From the NCBI GenBank assembly GCA_036393295.1, contig DASWHF010000043.1:1-61619 (forward strand): DNA of 61,619 nucleotides, given 5' to 3'. The DNA is from DASWHF01 sp036393295. Its GTDB lineage: Bacteria > Pseudomonadota > Gammaproteobacteria > Acidiferrobacterales > UBA6901. The notes beneath the pieces are model-generated. The model was given only the letters and a program-made list of their open reading frames with translations, did not search any database and was not told where the DNA came from. Numbering within the stretch: position 1 is the first letter of the stretch; every line of letters starts with the position of its first letter. Made by a program: the position numbers and the translations under genes. This document shows positions 32,875 through 43,949 of the stretch, in pieces.

Positions 32875-34335
32875 ATGCCCGTCAAACTGACCAAGCCCGG
32901 CGCGATGGCGATCGCCGGGATGCTCGCCGTCGCGGCCGCGATCCCCGGCACCGCCGCGATTCCCGATGAACGCCGTTCGACGCTCGCCGACCAGCAGTCG
33001 GTCGCGGTGACGATCTACAATTCCGACCTGGCGCTGATCAAGGAAACCCGCAAGCTCCGGCTCGACGGCGGTCTGAACCTGCTCGCCATGCGCGAGGTCA
33101 GCGCGCGCATGCGGCCGGAGACCGCGCAGCTGCGCTCGCTTTCGCACCCGGGCGCGTTCACGCTGCTCGAGCAGAACTTCGACTTCGACCTGCTGACGCC
33201 GCAGAAGCTGCTGGAGAAATACGTCGGCCGCTCGGTGCGGCTGGTCCGCACCCATCCCACGACTGGCGCCGAAACACTGGTGGATGCCGAGGTGCTGAGC
33301 GCCAACAACGGCGTGGTCCTCAAGATCGGCGACCGCATCGAGACCGGCATACCCGGCCGCATCGTCTACGACGGCGTGCCGCAGAACCTGCGCGACCGGC
33401 CGACCCTGGTGATGCAGCTCCACAACGCCCAGGCGGCCGCGCAGACCCTGGAGCTGTCCTATCTGAGCGGGGGCCTGAGCTGGAAGGCCGATTACGTCGC
33501 CGAGCTCAATGCCGCCGACGACCGGCTGGACCTGGCCGGCTGGGTCACGCTCACCAACCAGAGCGGCACGGCCTATCCGAACGCCCGGCTGCAACTGGTG
33601 GCCGGCGACGTGAACCGCGTCCACGACGAGCTGCGTTTCGCGGCCAAGCAGGGCCGCGCCGTCATGGAGGCGGCCGCGCCGGCCGCCGACATGGCGGAGG
33701 AGCAGCTGTTCGAGTACCACCTCTACACGCTCGGCCGCCCGACCACGATCGCCGACAACCAGACCAAGCAGGTGGCGTTGCTGAGCGCGGCCGGCGTGCC
33801 GGCGCGCAAGGAGCTGGTGCTGGCCGGCAGCGACTACTATTACCGCAGCAGCATCGGCGAGCTCGGCCAGAAGATGAAGATCGGCGTGTTCATCGAGTTC
33901 GACAACCGCGAGGCGGCGGAGCTCGGTCTGCCGCTGCCGGCCGGCACGGTGCGGGTGTACAAGAAGGACCGGGCCGGCAATGCCCAGTTCGTCGGCGAGG
34001 ACCGCATCGAGCACACGCCGAAGAACGAGAAGGTCCGGCTGCGCCTCGGCAACGCCTTCGACGTCACCGCCGACAAGAAGCAGACCGACTTCAAGAAGCG
34101 CGCCGCCACCGGCAAGTACGCTTATGCGTTCGAGAGCGCCTACGCGCTCACGCTCAAGAATGCCAAGAACGAGGCCGTGACCGTGACGGTGCAGGAGCCG
34201 GTGCCGGGCGACTGGAAGATGCTCGAGGAGAACTTCGAGCATGCCAAGGCCGCCGCCGGCACGGCATTGTGGCGCATCAAGATCCCGGCCGAGGGCAGCA
34301 CGACGCTGCGCTACCGGGTGCTGGTGCGGTATTGA
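32875..34335 (+). CDS. Exported DUF4139-type protein
   Basis: 486 residues with a signal peptide (AMAIAGMLAVAAAIPGTAA) and AAAGGAGCGAACC before the ATG. The beta-rich body matches proteins annotated DUF4139 in Gram-negative bacteria (VAVTIYNSDLALIKETRKLR, SYLSGGLSWKADYVAELNAA, DLAGWVTLTNQSGTAYPNAR, FEYHLYTLGRPTTIADNQTK). Members are periplasmic or surface proteins without a known activity. No lipobox, no sorting signal. It appears to be a single-gene unit. Confidence 0.8.
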   Translation: MPVKLTKPGAMAIAGMLAVAAAIPGTAAIPDERRSTLADQQSVAVTIYNSDLALIKETRKLRLDGGLNLLAMREVSARMRPETAQLRSLSHPGAFTLLEQNFDFDLLTPQKLLEKYVGRSVRLVRTHPTTGAETLVDAEVLSANNGVVLKIGDRIETGIPGRIVYDGVPQNLRDRPTLVMQLHNAQAAAQTLELSYLSGGLSWKADYVAELNAADDRLDLAGWVTLTNQSGTAYPNARLQLVAGDVNRVHDELRFAAKQGRAVMEAAAPAADMAEEQLFEYHLYTLGRPTTIADNQTKQVALLSAAGVPARKELVLAGSDYYYRSSIGELGQKMKIGVFIEFDNREAAELGLPLPAGTVRVYKKDRAGNAQFVGEDRIEHTPKNEKVRLRLGNAFDVTADKKQTDFKKRAATGKYAYAFESAYALTLKNAKNEAVTVTVQEPVPGDWKMLEENFEHAKAAAGTALWRIKIPAEGSTTLRYRVLVRY

Positions 34336-34347
34336 GCAGGGCCCCGG

Positions 34348-34956
34348 TCAGCGCGGACGCGGGCACAGGCGCGCGAGCAGCAGGTGGGTCGGCAGGTAGA
34401 CCAGGAGCGGCAGCAACACCATCATCGCCAGCACGTGCCAGCCGCCGGGCAGCAGCGTGACGTGGTCGGCGCCGAGGCCGTGGACCCAGTTGATGTTGCG
34501 CTCGACGTCGCTGATCCAATACGACAGCGGCAGCACCGCCCAGGCCAGCAGCGTCGCCGCCGGCAGCGCGCGCCGGTCGTAGCCCAGGCGCCAGACCAGG
34601 AAGGCCAGCACGCCCGGCAGCACGATGTGGAACAGCGACAACGCGCGCAGCCAGCGCGGCCGTGTCGCGTCGAACATGTAGCCGGTGGCGTTGAGGCCGA
34701 GCAGGTCATGGCCGGCGATCAGGTGCAGCAGATAGTCGAGCGTCCAGACCCCGTCCGGAAGCAGCGCCACCAGCGCCATCGTCCCGGCCAGCAGGCGCTG
34801 CTCGCGCCACAGTGCCACGACCGTGACCAGCAGCGCGATGTCCGAACTCCACAGGAAATTCGCCGGCCCGTATCCGACCCAGTAGGCCGGCACGATCGCG
34901 GCGACCATGAGGGTGTAGGCGATCTTGAGCGACAGTGGGATGTGGTTCGATTTCAT
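34348..34956 (-). CDS. Polytopic membrane protein, unknown
   Basis: 202 residues with six or so hydrophobic helices (IAYTLMVAAIVPAYWVGYGP, ALLVTVVALW, LAGTMALVALLPDGVWTLDY, FHIVLPGVLAFLVWRLGY, LPAATLLAWAVLPLSYWISD, VLAMMVLLPLLVYLPTHLLL). The conserved-looking DVERNINWVHG motif suggests a defined family, which I do not recognise with confidence. It ends 12 bases from the end of the convergent DUF4139 gene. No enzymatic claim is made. Confidence 0.65.
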   Translation of the reverse strand: MKSNHIPLSLKIAYTLMVAAIVPAYWVGYGPANFLWSSDIALLVTVVALWREQRLLAGTMALVALLPDGVWTLDYLLHLIAGHDLLGLNATGYMFDATRPRWLRALSLFHIVLPGVLAFLVWRLGYDRRALPAATLLAWAVLPLSYWISDVERNINWVHGLGADHVTLLPGGWHVLAMMVLLPLLVYLPTHLLLARLCPRPR

Positions 34957-34973
34957 CGGTGAGCGTTGTGCCC

Positions 34974-35111
34974 GGCGGGGCTGGAAGCCCCGCCTACAGG
35001 AACTTAATATGTAGGCGGGGCATCCTGCCCCGCCGTTCGTGCCATAGGTCTGGACATCACGCTGTCGTTCGACCGAGGCCGTGCGCGGCGGGGCTGGAAG
35101 CCCCGCCTACA
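34974..35111. repeat. Cluster of three GTAG-REP elements (one single, one REPIN)
   Basis: 34974-34998 (inverted orientation), 35010-35034 (forward, loop ATCCT) and 35087-35111 (inverted, loop TGGAA). The last two form an inverted pair 52 bases apart. They fill the space between the membrane protein gene and the flavoprotein fusion gene. Confidence 0.85.
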
Positions 35112-35125
35112 AATACTTTGCCTGT

Positions 35126-37261
<2,136 letters not shown>

Positions 37262-37565
37262 TGTTCTTGCTCCGTTCCGCGCGGAATGCCGGCCTATTGG
37301 TCGGCGCCAGGCCGCCAAGATAACAGAGGCGCGCGGATTTTTCTGCGCGTGGACGCCGGCGCCGGCCGCGCCTACAATCGATTTTCTCCCAGCGAATAAG
37401 CGGCAGAAACGCTGACGAAGGGTTCCCTCTCCCCTTGGGAGAGGGACAGGGTGAGGGCGGTGCGCTCCCGAAATACCCCCTCACCCTAACCCTCTCCCCC
37501 ACCATGGGCGGGGGAGAGGGAACTCATTGGGAGGTTCCCTGAAGGAAGGGCGAAGGAGGACGAAA
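37262..37565. other. Intergenic region with a family 2 repeat
   Basis: 304 bases without a gene, between the divergent flavoprotein fusion and PEBP genes. It contains the family 2 repeat at 37423-37521, and the part nearest 37262 must hold the fusion gene's promoter. I see no convincing -35/-10 pair and no RNA gene. Confidence 0.6.
37423..37521. repeat. Family 2 dispersed repeat (CCCTCTCCC double hairpin)
   Basis: CCCTCTCCCC-TT-GGGAGAGGG, then ACAGGGTGAGGG, a 22-base middle, CCCCTCACCCTAACCCTCTC and a CCCCC/GGGGG hairpin ending GAGAGGGAA. Near-copy of 27584-27680. Confidence 0.85.
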
Positions 37566-38039
37566 ATGGCCATGTCATTGACCTCCCCGGCGTTCAGCCA
37601 CAACGCGCCGATCCCGCCGGACTACACCTGCGACGGCGACGACCGCTCGCCGTCGCTCGCCTGGTCGGGCGTGCCGGCCGCCGCGAAGAGCCTGGTGCTC
37701 ATCGTCGACGACCCGGACGCGCCGGATCCGGCGGCGCCGAAGACGACCTGGGTGCATTGGGTGCTGTACGACCTGCCGGCCGACAGCACGGGTCTTCCCG
37801 CGGGTGTCACGACGCATCAGCTGCCGCCCGGCACGCGCGTCGGCGTCAACGACTGGAAGCGCGCGGCCTACGGCGGGCCCTGTCCGCCGATCGGCCGGCA
37901 CCGCTACTTCCACAAGCTCTACGCGCTCGACGTCGTGCTGCCGCGTCTCGACCGTCCCGACAAGGCCGGCATCGAGAAGCTGATGCGCGGCCACATCCTC
38001 GAGCAGGCCGAGCTGATCGGCACCTATCGGCGTGGTTGA
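37566..38039 (+). CDS. YbhB/YbcL-family PEBP (Raf kinase inhibitor-like) protein
   Basis: 157 residues with a GAAGGAGGACG ribosome site. PEBP features: YTCDGDDRSPSLAWSGVP, VLIVDDPDAPDPAAPKTTWV, HWVLYDLPA and GPCPPIGRHRYFHKLYALD. These line the anion-binding pocket of the phosphatidylethanolamine-binding family. Bacterial members have unclear roles. No signal peptide, so cytoplasmic. The stop codon overlaps the start of the next gene (GTG 38032), indicating one operon. Confidence 0.9.
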   Translation: MAMSLTSPAFSHNAPIPPDYTCDGDDRSPSLAWSGVPAAAKSLVLIVDDPDAPDPAAPKTTWVHWVLYDLPADSTGLPAGVTTHQLPPGTRVGVNDWKRAAYGGPCPPIGRHRYFHKLYALDVVLPRLDRPDKAGIEKLMRGHILEQAELIGTYRRG

Positions 38040-39018
38040 GCGCCGCGCGCCGTTCCGCCGGCAGTGGCTCGCCGCCGGCGCGCTGCTGCTCGCCGCCTGC
38101 CAGGGGCCGGATCATTTTCTGATCCACCCGCGCGCGCCCGCCGAGGCGGTCGTCACCTGGGCCGAGGTCGAGACGCGCGGCGATCTGCGCATGCGCAGCG
38201 AGTGGGCGCGGCCCGCGGGACCGGGGCCGTTCCCGGCGGTGCTGGTGCATCCCGAGGCCGGCGGCAGCACCGCCGACATGCGCGGTGTGCTCCACGATCT
38301 GGCCGCGGCCGGCTACCTGGCGGCGGCCGCCGACTACCGGCAGCGCATCGACGGGCGCTTCCGCCGCAATCTGTTCGTGTGGCGCAGCGAGGACGATGTC
38401 ACGCTCGCGCTCGAGCGCCTGGAGCGTCATGCGTCGGTCGATCGCGGCCGCATCGGCCTGCTCGGATTCTCGCAGGGCGGCGTGTTGAGCCTGGTGCTGG
38501 CGGCGCACGCGCCCGGGCGCGTGCGCGCGGTGGTGGCCTACTATCCGGTCACGGATTTCGACGCCTGGCTGAGCCGCGACCGGCCGAACCCGTTGCGGCG
38601 CATGGTGTTTCGCGTGATCCGCTGGCACTTCAAGCGGGAGTCGGGCGCGCAGACCGAGGCCGAGTTCGTCGCGATGCTGGCGCGCGCCTCGCCGCTGCCG
38701 CAGGTCGAGGGCATCCGTGCGCCGGTGCTGCTGATTCACGGCGCGCGCGACGGATCGGCCGAGGCGCTGGAATCGGAGCGGCTGGCGGCGCGGCTGCGCG
38801 CGCTCGACCGCACCGTGGCGCTCGAGATCGTGCCCGGCGCGGGCCATGTATTCAACTTCAAGGATCCGCAGGCGGCGCAGGCCGCCTGGCGCAGCACCTT
38901 GGCCTGGCTGGCGCGCTACCTGGCCGCCTCACCCGCCGGCCGCGTCGATGCGCCGGAGGCCGACCAGGCCGCGAGCCAGGCGAGGGCCGCGACCAGCACG
39001 TCCGAGACCTCGCCGTAG
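38032..39018 (+). CDS. Lipoprotein alpha/beta hydrolase (dienelactone-hydrolase-like)
   Basis: 328 residues from a GTG that overlaps the preceding stop by 8 bases. Lipobox LLAAC (Cys23) at the end of a short signal peptide. Hydrolase fold with nucleophile elbow GFSQGG (Ser147), acid Asp in IHGARDGS and His in GAGHVFNF, so the catalytic triad looks complete (Ser here, whereas true dienelactone hydrolases use Cys). Anchored in the envelope and acting on an unknown ester or amide. The last 34 codons are Ala/Ser-rich and overlap the convergent VanZ-like gene by 103 bases, so the tail may be dispensable. Confidence 0.82.
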   Translation: MVERRAPFRRQWLAAGALLLAACQGPDHFLIHPRAPAEAVVTWAEVETRGDLRMRSEWARPAGPGPFPAVLVHPEAGGSTADMRGVLHDLAAAGYLAAAADYRQRIDGRFRRNLFVWRSEDDVTLALERLERHASVDRGRIGLLGFSQGGVLSLVLAAHAPGRVRAVVAYYPVTDFDAWLSRDRPNPLRRMVFRVIRWHFKRESGAQTEAEFVAMLARASPLPQVEGIRAPVLLIHGARDGSAEALESERLAARLRALDRTVALEIVPGAGHVFNFKDPQAAQAAWRSTLAWLARYLAASPAGRVDAPEADQAASQARAATSTSETSP

Positions 39019-40157
39019 CGACCCGGCAGATACTGCTGCGACCATTCGAATGCGAAGGCGAAGGCGGCGATGCCGCCGGCGGCGAGCACGCCGGGCCAAA
39101 GCCCCGCGGCCGGCCAGCGGCGGCGCGCCAGGTAGGCTGCGGCGACGAACATCCAGGCGACGGCGAGAATGTCGGCGAGACCGTCCAGGCTGCGCATCTG
39201 CGGCGCGAACAGCTCCCAGGAGAAGACGTGGCGCGGCGCGTCCGGATCGAGCGCCGGCCGCAGCTGCTCGACCGCATAGGCGGCGATCAACGCCGCCACG
39301 CTCGCGCGCCAGCGCAGCGGCGCGCGCCAGTGCGTCGTGAGAAGCAGCGCGGCGAGCGCCAGCGCCGCGGCGAGCACCGCCTCGAGCGACAGTTGGCGGG
39401 TCATCACCGGGACCTTGAGCGCCTGCACGCCGGCGACGAACACGGCGAACACCGGCGGGAACTGCCGCGGCGGCGCGCGCCACAGGTCGCGCGCGATCCA
39501 GCCGAGCGCCAGGATGGCCAGCAGGTAGGCGAGCGCCACGCCCGGATCGAATCGCGCCGGCGCGTGCAGCGTGTGCCACAACGGGCTGAGCCCGCTCCGC
39601 AGGTTGCCGAGGTCGATCGACGGCACCAGCGGGCTCAAGTGCGCGAGCGCCCAGAGCGCGAGCACGACCAAGCCGAGATCGGCCAGGGCGCCGTCGCGAA
39701 ACCGTTCGTGCCGCCAGCGCGCCAGCTCGTGTCCGAGCCGCGTGTCCCCCGACACCAGGAACGGCAGCAGCGCCCCGGTGCCGGCGCCGAGGCCGTTCAG
39801 GCCGATGTCCAGCAGCGACGGCGTGCGCTCCGGCAGGAAGGCCTGCAGGCACTCGAGCACGGTGCTGAGCGCAAGCCCGGCGAGGGCGGCGGCGGCGATC
39901 GCGCCGCCACGCCCGCGCTCGCGCCGCCGCAGGCCGATCAGCAGACCGAGCGGCAAGTAGACCAGCAGATTGGTGAGCAGGTCGGCGCGCGCGGCCGGCA
40001 TGTGCAGGCTGGCGGCGAACAAGGTCGCCAGATCGACCGGCGGGGGCCGCCAGCCCGACAGCGGGTAGAGGGTGCCGTAGGCCAGCAGCGCGGCATAGCC
40101 CAGGGTCAGCCAGGCGGGGCCGGCGGGACGGACGCGTGCGGCGGGATTGGAAGACAT
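38916..40157 (-). CDS. VanZ-like polytopic membrane protein
   Basis: 413 residues with about ten hydrophobic helices. The N-terminal ~150 residues carry the VanZ-like pattern (LTNLLVYLPLGLLIGL, STVLECLQAFLPERTPSLLD, IGLNGLGAGTGALLP), and a second similar segment occurs at the C-terminus (FAFEWSQQYLPGRYGEVSDV). VanZ-like proteins are mostly uncharacterised membrane proteins; only some are linked to teicoplanin tolerance, so no resistance is claimed. Two VanZ-type motifs suggest an internal duplication. Its 3' end overlaps the convergent hydrolase gene. Confidence 0.82.
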   Translation of the reverse strand: MSSNPAARVRPAGPAWLTLGYAALLAYGTLYPLSGWRPPPVDLATLFAASLHMPAARADLLTNLLVYLPLGLLIGLRRRERGRGGAIAAAALAGLALSTVLECLQAFLPERTPSLLDIGLNGLGAGTGALLPFLVSGDTRLGHELARWRHERFRDGALADLGLVVLALWALAHLSPLVPSIDLGNLRSGLSPLWHTLHAPARFDPGVALAYLLAILALGWIARDLWRAPPRQFPPVFAVFVAGVQALKVPVMTRQLSLEAVLAAALALAALLLTTHWRAPLRWRASVAALIAAYAVEQLRPALDPDAPRHVFSWELFAPQMRSLDGLADILAVAWMFVAAAYLARRRWPAAGLWPGVLAAGGIAAFAFAFEWSQQYLPGRYGEVSDVLVAALAWLAAWSASGASTRPAGEAAR

Positions 40158-40357
40158 GCGCGAAGTGTTGTTATTGGCGGGGTTTCCGGATTCTCGGCGC
40201 TTGGCGGCCGAAGCTCAAGAGCCGGTCCAGATTCCGGCGGCCGGGCGCCATTTGTCCGGGCTATTGGCGCGGCCATCGCGCATCGCCGGAGGCGCCGGCC
40301 GGGCTGTCTATACTGATTTCATTGAGGTATCCGCCAGTACAGGACAAGGACCCCAGC

Positions 40358-40855
40358 ATGCCGCCGGATGCGATGACCCTGCTGAGCAAGGCCGCAAAAG
40401 AACGCCGCTGCGCCATCATCCGCTACGATGGCCAGCACCAGATCCGTGCCATCGAGCCGCACGTGATCTACGCCGACCGTGCCGGCAATATCCTGGTCGA
40501 GTGCTACCAGACCCGCGGCCATTGCGACACCGACGAGGAGCTGCCGCAGTGGCGGACCTTCGAGCTGCGCAAGATCCACTCCGTATTCCTGCTCAACATC
40601 CAGTTCCGCGCGCGTATCGAGGCCGGCTTCGACGCGCGCAATCCCGCCTATCACGAGCGCCTGATCGTCATGGTCAACGACCCCGCGACCTTCGCGCGCG
40701 GGCAGCGCAAGACCGCGGCGCCGACCATGCTGCTCTCGCAGGTGCGCGGCTGGTGGTGGGAGGTGGGGACGGCCATCGATCGCGTGCTGTCGCAGCGCAA
40801 CGACTGGCCGGACAGCATCCAGCCCGACAGCGTCCGCGAGCCGCGCGAGCACTGA
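40358..40855 (+). CDS. Small protein with a WYL-like domain
   Basis: 165 residues. The pattern RCAIIRYDGQHQIRAIEPHV, then DRAGNILVECYQTRG and WRTFELRKIHSVFLL, resembles the ligand-binding WYL domain but has no helix-turn-helix in front, so it is not an ordinary WYL transcription factor. WYL domains sense nucleotides or other small ligands. A TATACT -10 candidate lies at 40309-40314. Could instead be a distant uncharacterised family; function unknown. Confidence 0.6.
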   Translation: MPPDAMTLLSKAAKERRCAIIRYDGQHQIRAIEPHVIYADRAGNILVECYQTRGHCDTDEELPQWRTFELRKIHSVFLLNIQFRARIEAGFDARNPAYHERLIVMVNDPATFARGQRKTAAPTMLLSQVRGWWWEVGTAIDRVLSQRNDWPDSIQPDSVREPREH

Positions 40856-41068
40856 CCGCGCCCGGTCCGCGCAGGACCGGCAGTTCCATTCCCGAAGTGC
40901 CGCCGAACGGTCCGCGGTCGGACACCGGCCCGGCCCGCCATCCCAATCGAGTCTGTCGTTCTCCCCCGGCTTGGTCTAGGATTGATCTAAAGAGGTCATT
41001 TCCAGCGGTGGACCGGGGACCGAGAAATCCCCCGGGTGCCGCGATTCAGGCGCCGTTCCGACACCACC

Positions 41069-41500
41069 ATGCGCAGCTATATCCGATATCCGGCCAGCAT
41101 GCCGGTCGCCCTGCGGCTCGGCGACCTGGTCGCGGATGAGACCAATTATCTCAACAACGTCAGCCGCGGCGGCTTGTCATTCAACGCCATCGGGCCGGTC
41201 CCGATCGACACGCTGCTCGATTTGCGCATCCCGCCCAACCGGCCGCTGTTCGAGATCCTGGGCAAGGTCGTCTGGTGCCGGCAGGTCGGCCTGCACTACA
41301 CGGTTGGCGTGGAATTCGTCGGCACCGATCCGCAGATGCATGGCCAGTTGGTGGCGATGGCCTGCGAGATCGAGAACTTCCGCGAGGCCGAGCGGGCCGC
41401 CGGCCGGCTGCTCAGCGGCCAGCAGGCGGCGCTTGAATGGATCGCGCGCCATGGCGAGCGGTTCGTCGGCGACACGACGGCGTCGCTCGATAAAGCCTAG
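41069..41500 (+). CDS. PilZ domain protein
   Basis: 143 residues from ATG 41069 (a GTG at 41036 would add 11 residues). The c-di-GMP signature is present: RSYIR (RxxxR) at the very N-terminus and NVSRGG (a variant of D/NxSxxG) in YLNNVSRGGLSFNAIG. The rest is the PilZ beta barrel (LLDLRIPPNRPLFEILGKVV, YTVGVEFVG) with a helical C-terminal tail. Probably a cytoplasmic c-di-GMP receptor acting on motility, adhesion or polysaccharide output. It stands alone; the partner is unknown. Confidence 0.8.
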   Translation: MRSYIRYPASMPVALRLGDLVADETNYLNNVSRGGLSFNAIGPVPIDTLLDLRIPPNRPLFEILGKVVWCRQVGLHYTVGVEFVGTDPQMHGQLVAMACEIENFREAERAAGRLLSGQQAALEWIARHGERFVGDTTASLDKA

Positions 41501-41506
41501 CTAAAG

Positions 41507-41531
41507 TGTAGGGTGGGGCCCAAGCCCCACC
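41507..41531 (+). repeat. Single GTAG-REP element (variant stem)
   Basis: TGTAG followed by GGTGGGGC-CCAA-GCCCCACC, the same compensated stem variant as 21312-21335. It lies 6 bases after the PilZ gene stop. Confidence 0.8.
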
Positions 41532-41589
41532 GTTGCAACCTAACCGATCGCGGCGTTGTGATTCCCCGGTCGGTTCGGGCGCTGACCGG

Positions 41590-43266
41590 TCAGGCCGGCG
41601 GGGTGGCCTCGTCGCGCAGCGCGCGCCGCAGGATCTTGCCGACGTTGGTCTTGGGGAGCTGGTCGCGGAACTCGATCTGCTTCGGAACCTTGTAGCGCGT
41701 CAGCTGCGCTCGACAGTGCTCGATGATCCGCTCGGCGGTAAGCGACGGGTCGCTGCGCACCACGAAGACCTTGACCGCCTCGCTGGTGGCCTCGTCCGGC
41801 ACGCCGATCGCCGCCGCCTCGCGCACGCCGGGCAGCTCGGCGATCACCTCCTCGACCTCGTTGGGGAACACCTTGAAACCCGACACCACGATCATGTCCT
41901 TCTTGCGGTCGACGATGCGCACGAAGCCCTGCTCGTCGAGAGTCGCGATGTCGCCGGTGGCGAAGAAGCCGTCGGGCCCCAGCGCCTTGGCGGTCTCGTC
42001 CGGGCGATTCCAGTAGCCGCGCGTCACCTGCGGGCCGCGCAGGCACAGCTCGCCGGGCTCGCCCGGCGGCAGCGGCCGGCCGTCGGCATCGCGGACCTCC
42101 GCCTCGGTCGACGGGATCGGCACGCCGATGGTGCCGTTGAACTCGGTGAGCGTCATGGGATTGATGATCGCCGCTGGCGAGGTCTCGGTGAGGCCGTAGG
42201 CCTGGGTGATGTGGTGGCCGGTGACCTCTTTCCAGCGTCGCGCCACCGGCTCCTGCACCGCCATGCCGCCGCCCAGCGTCAGCCGCAGATTGGAGAAATC
42301 GAGCCTGGCGAAGCCCGGATGGTGCAGCAGCGCGTTGAACAAGGTGTTCACCCCGGTGACGACGCTGAATGGATGCCGGGAGAGCTCCTTGACGAAACCG
42401 TCGAAGTCGCGCGGGTTGGTGATCAGCACGTTGAGCGCGCCGAAGCGCACGAACAGCAGGCAGTTCGCCGTCAGCGAGAAGATATGGTAGAGCGGCAGGG
42501 CGGTCACGACGGTCTCGCGGCCGGGACGGAAGAACGGGCCGAACCAGGCCTCGGCCTGGACGATGTTGGCGACGATGTTGCCGTGCGTGAGCTCGGCGCC
42601 CTTGGCCACGCCGGTCGTGCCACCGGTGTACTGCAGGAAGGCCAGGTCGTCATGGCCGAGCGCCACCGCGTGAAACGGCGCACCGGTCCCGGCCGCCAGC
42701 GCCGCGCGCAGCCGCCGCGCGCCGGGCAGGCGGTAGCGCGGCACCCGGCGCTGCACGTGACGCAGCACGAAATTCACCAGCCAGTCCTTGGGCCGGTCGA
42801 GCAGATCGCCGATGCCGGTGAGGATCACGTGCTTCACCGCCGTGCGGGCGATGACCTGTTCCAGCACGTGGGCGAAATTCTCGAGCACCACGATCGCCAC
42901 CGCGCCCGAGTCCTTGAGCTGGTGTTCGAGCTCGCGCGCGGTGTACAGCGGGTTGACGTTGACCACGACGAGCCCGGCGCGCAGCGCGCCGAAGATGCAT
43001 ACCGGGTACTGGAGGACGTTGGGCATCATCAGGGCGACGCGCTCGCCCTTCTTCAGGCCCAGGACCGACTGCAGGTAGGCGGCGAAATGCTGGACGGCAA
43101 TATCGAGCGCGGCATAGCTGAGTGTCGTGCCGAAGTTGGTCATGACCGGGCGGTCACGGTATTCGGCGACGCTGCGCGCCAGCACGTCGTCGATGGAGCG
43201 GTAGAGGTTCGGATCGATCTCCGCCGGCACGCCGGGCGGATAGTGCGCGAGCCAAGGTTTTTGCAT
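41590..43266 (-). CDS. fadD: Long-chain fatty acid-CoA ligase
   Basis: 558 residues. Adenylate-forming enzyme motifs: P-loop YTGGTTGVAKGAEL (213-226), YGLTETSP, and late-stage DRKKDMIVVSGFKVFPNEVE (the fatty-acyl-CoA synthetase signature) plus GKILRR near the C-terminus with the catalytic Lys. Activates long-chain fatty acids to acyl-CoA for beta-oxidation or phospholipid use, at the inner face of the membrane. Start ATG 43266 fits MQKPWLAHYPPGVPAEID, as in FadD proteins. Divergent from a hotdog thioesterase gene. Confidence 0.92.
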   Translation of the reverse strand: MQKPWLAHYPPGVPAEIDPNLYRSIDDVLARSVAEYRDRPVMTNFGTTLSYAALDIAVQHFAAYLQSVLGLKKGERVALMMPNVLQYPVCIFGALRAGLVVVNVNPLYTARELEHQLKDSGAVAIVVLENFAHVLEQVIARTAVKHVILTGIGDLLDRPKDWLVNFVLRHVQRRVPRYRLPGARRLRAALAAGTGAPFHAVALGHDDLAFLQYTGGTTGVAKGAELTHGNIVANIVQAEAWFGPFFRPGRETVVTALPLYHIFSLTANCLLFVRFGALNVLITNPRDFDGFVKELSRHPFSVVTGVNTLFNALLHHPGFARLDFSNLRLTLGGGMAVQEPVARRWKEVTGHHITQAYGLTETSPAAIINPMTLTEFNGTIGVPIPSTEAEVRDADGRPLPPGEPGELCLRGPQVTRGYWNRPDETAKALGPDGFFATGDIATLDEQGFVRIVDRKKDMIVVSGFKVFPNEVEEVIAELPGVREAAAIGVPDEATSEAVKVFVVRSDPSLTAERIIEHCRAQLTRYKVPKQIEFRDQLPKTNVGKILRRALRDEATPPA

Positions 43267-43457
43267 AAATTTATTCGGTCCCTTCGGGCCACCCCCTGGC
43301 CCGCCGCGCCATTCCTTGCATTGATGCGATCCAGTCATCCACCGGCTCGCGGGAGGTGTATATTGTCGCGAAACGCCGCGCCTGTCATCCCCTGTGGAAA
43401 CTGCTACCATCACCGGGCGGACGCCGCCGGCGCCGCGCTACGGAACGGTATCGGTCC

Positions 43458-43949
43458 ATGTCCAAATTCTCCACCGCCCCCGGCGCCGCCCTGCAAAAAA
43501 TGTGGAATCGCCTGCTTCCCTGGCCGCTCGGGCGTTGGCTGTTCCACCGCCTGCTACGCTTGAGGGTTCCCTATACCGGGGCGCTCGGCGCGCGGGTGCT
43601 GTCGCTCGAGCCGGGCTACGCGCGCGTCGCGCTGCGCGACCGGCGCGGCGTGCGCAACCATCTCAATTCCATCCATGCCGTGGCGCTGGCGAACCTCGGC
43701 GAGCTCACCTCGGGCCTGGCGCTGACGAGCGTGCTGCCGCCGGGCGTGCGCGGCATCGTCGTGCACATCGGCATGGACTATTTCAAAAAGGCGCGCGGCC
43801 GGCTGATTGCCGAGAGCCGCGCGGCGCTGCCGCCGGTCATCGACCGCGACATCGAGCACCTGGCGCAGGCCGAGATCCGCGACGCCGAGGGCGAAGTGGT
43901 GGCGCGCGCAGGCGTGCGCTGGCGCCTCGGGCCGCAGCCGCCGCGATGA
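43458..43949 (+). CDS. DUF4442-type hotdog-fold thioesterase-like protein
   Basis: 163 residues. The hotdog pattern is visible: VLSLEPGYARVALRDRRGVR, NHLNSIHAVALANLGELTSG, and a C-terminal sheet ending GEVVARAGVRWRLG. The NHLNSIHA segment corresponds to the active-site helix of DUF4442 members. Probably hydrolyses acyl-CoA; the divergent fadD gene fits lipid metabolism. Its stop overlaps the next start by 4 bases (ATGA). Confidence 0.82.
   Translation: MSKFSTAPGAALQKMWNRLLPWPLGRWLFHRLLRLRVPYTGALGARVLSLEPGYARVALRDRRGVRNHLNSIHAVALANLGELTSGLALTSVLPPGVRGIVVHIGMDYFKKARGRLIAESRAALPPVIDRDIEHLAQAEIRDAEGEVVARAGVRWRLGPQPPR

Noticed and set aside
38916..40157. Glycopeptide (teicoplanin) resistance by VanZ
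   Set aside because: The VanZ-like fold is common in membrane proteins without resistance roles, and no van genes are nearby.
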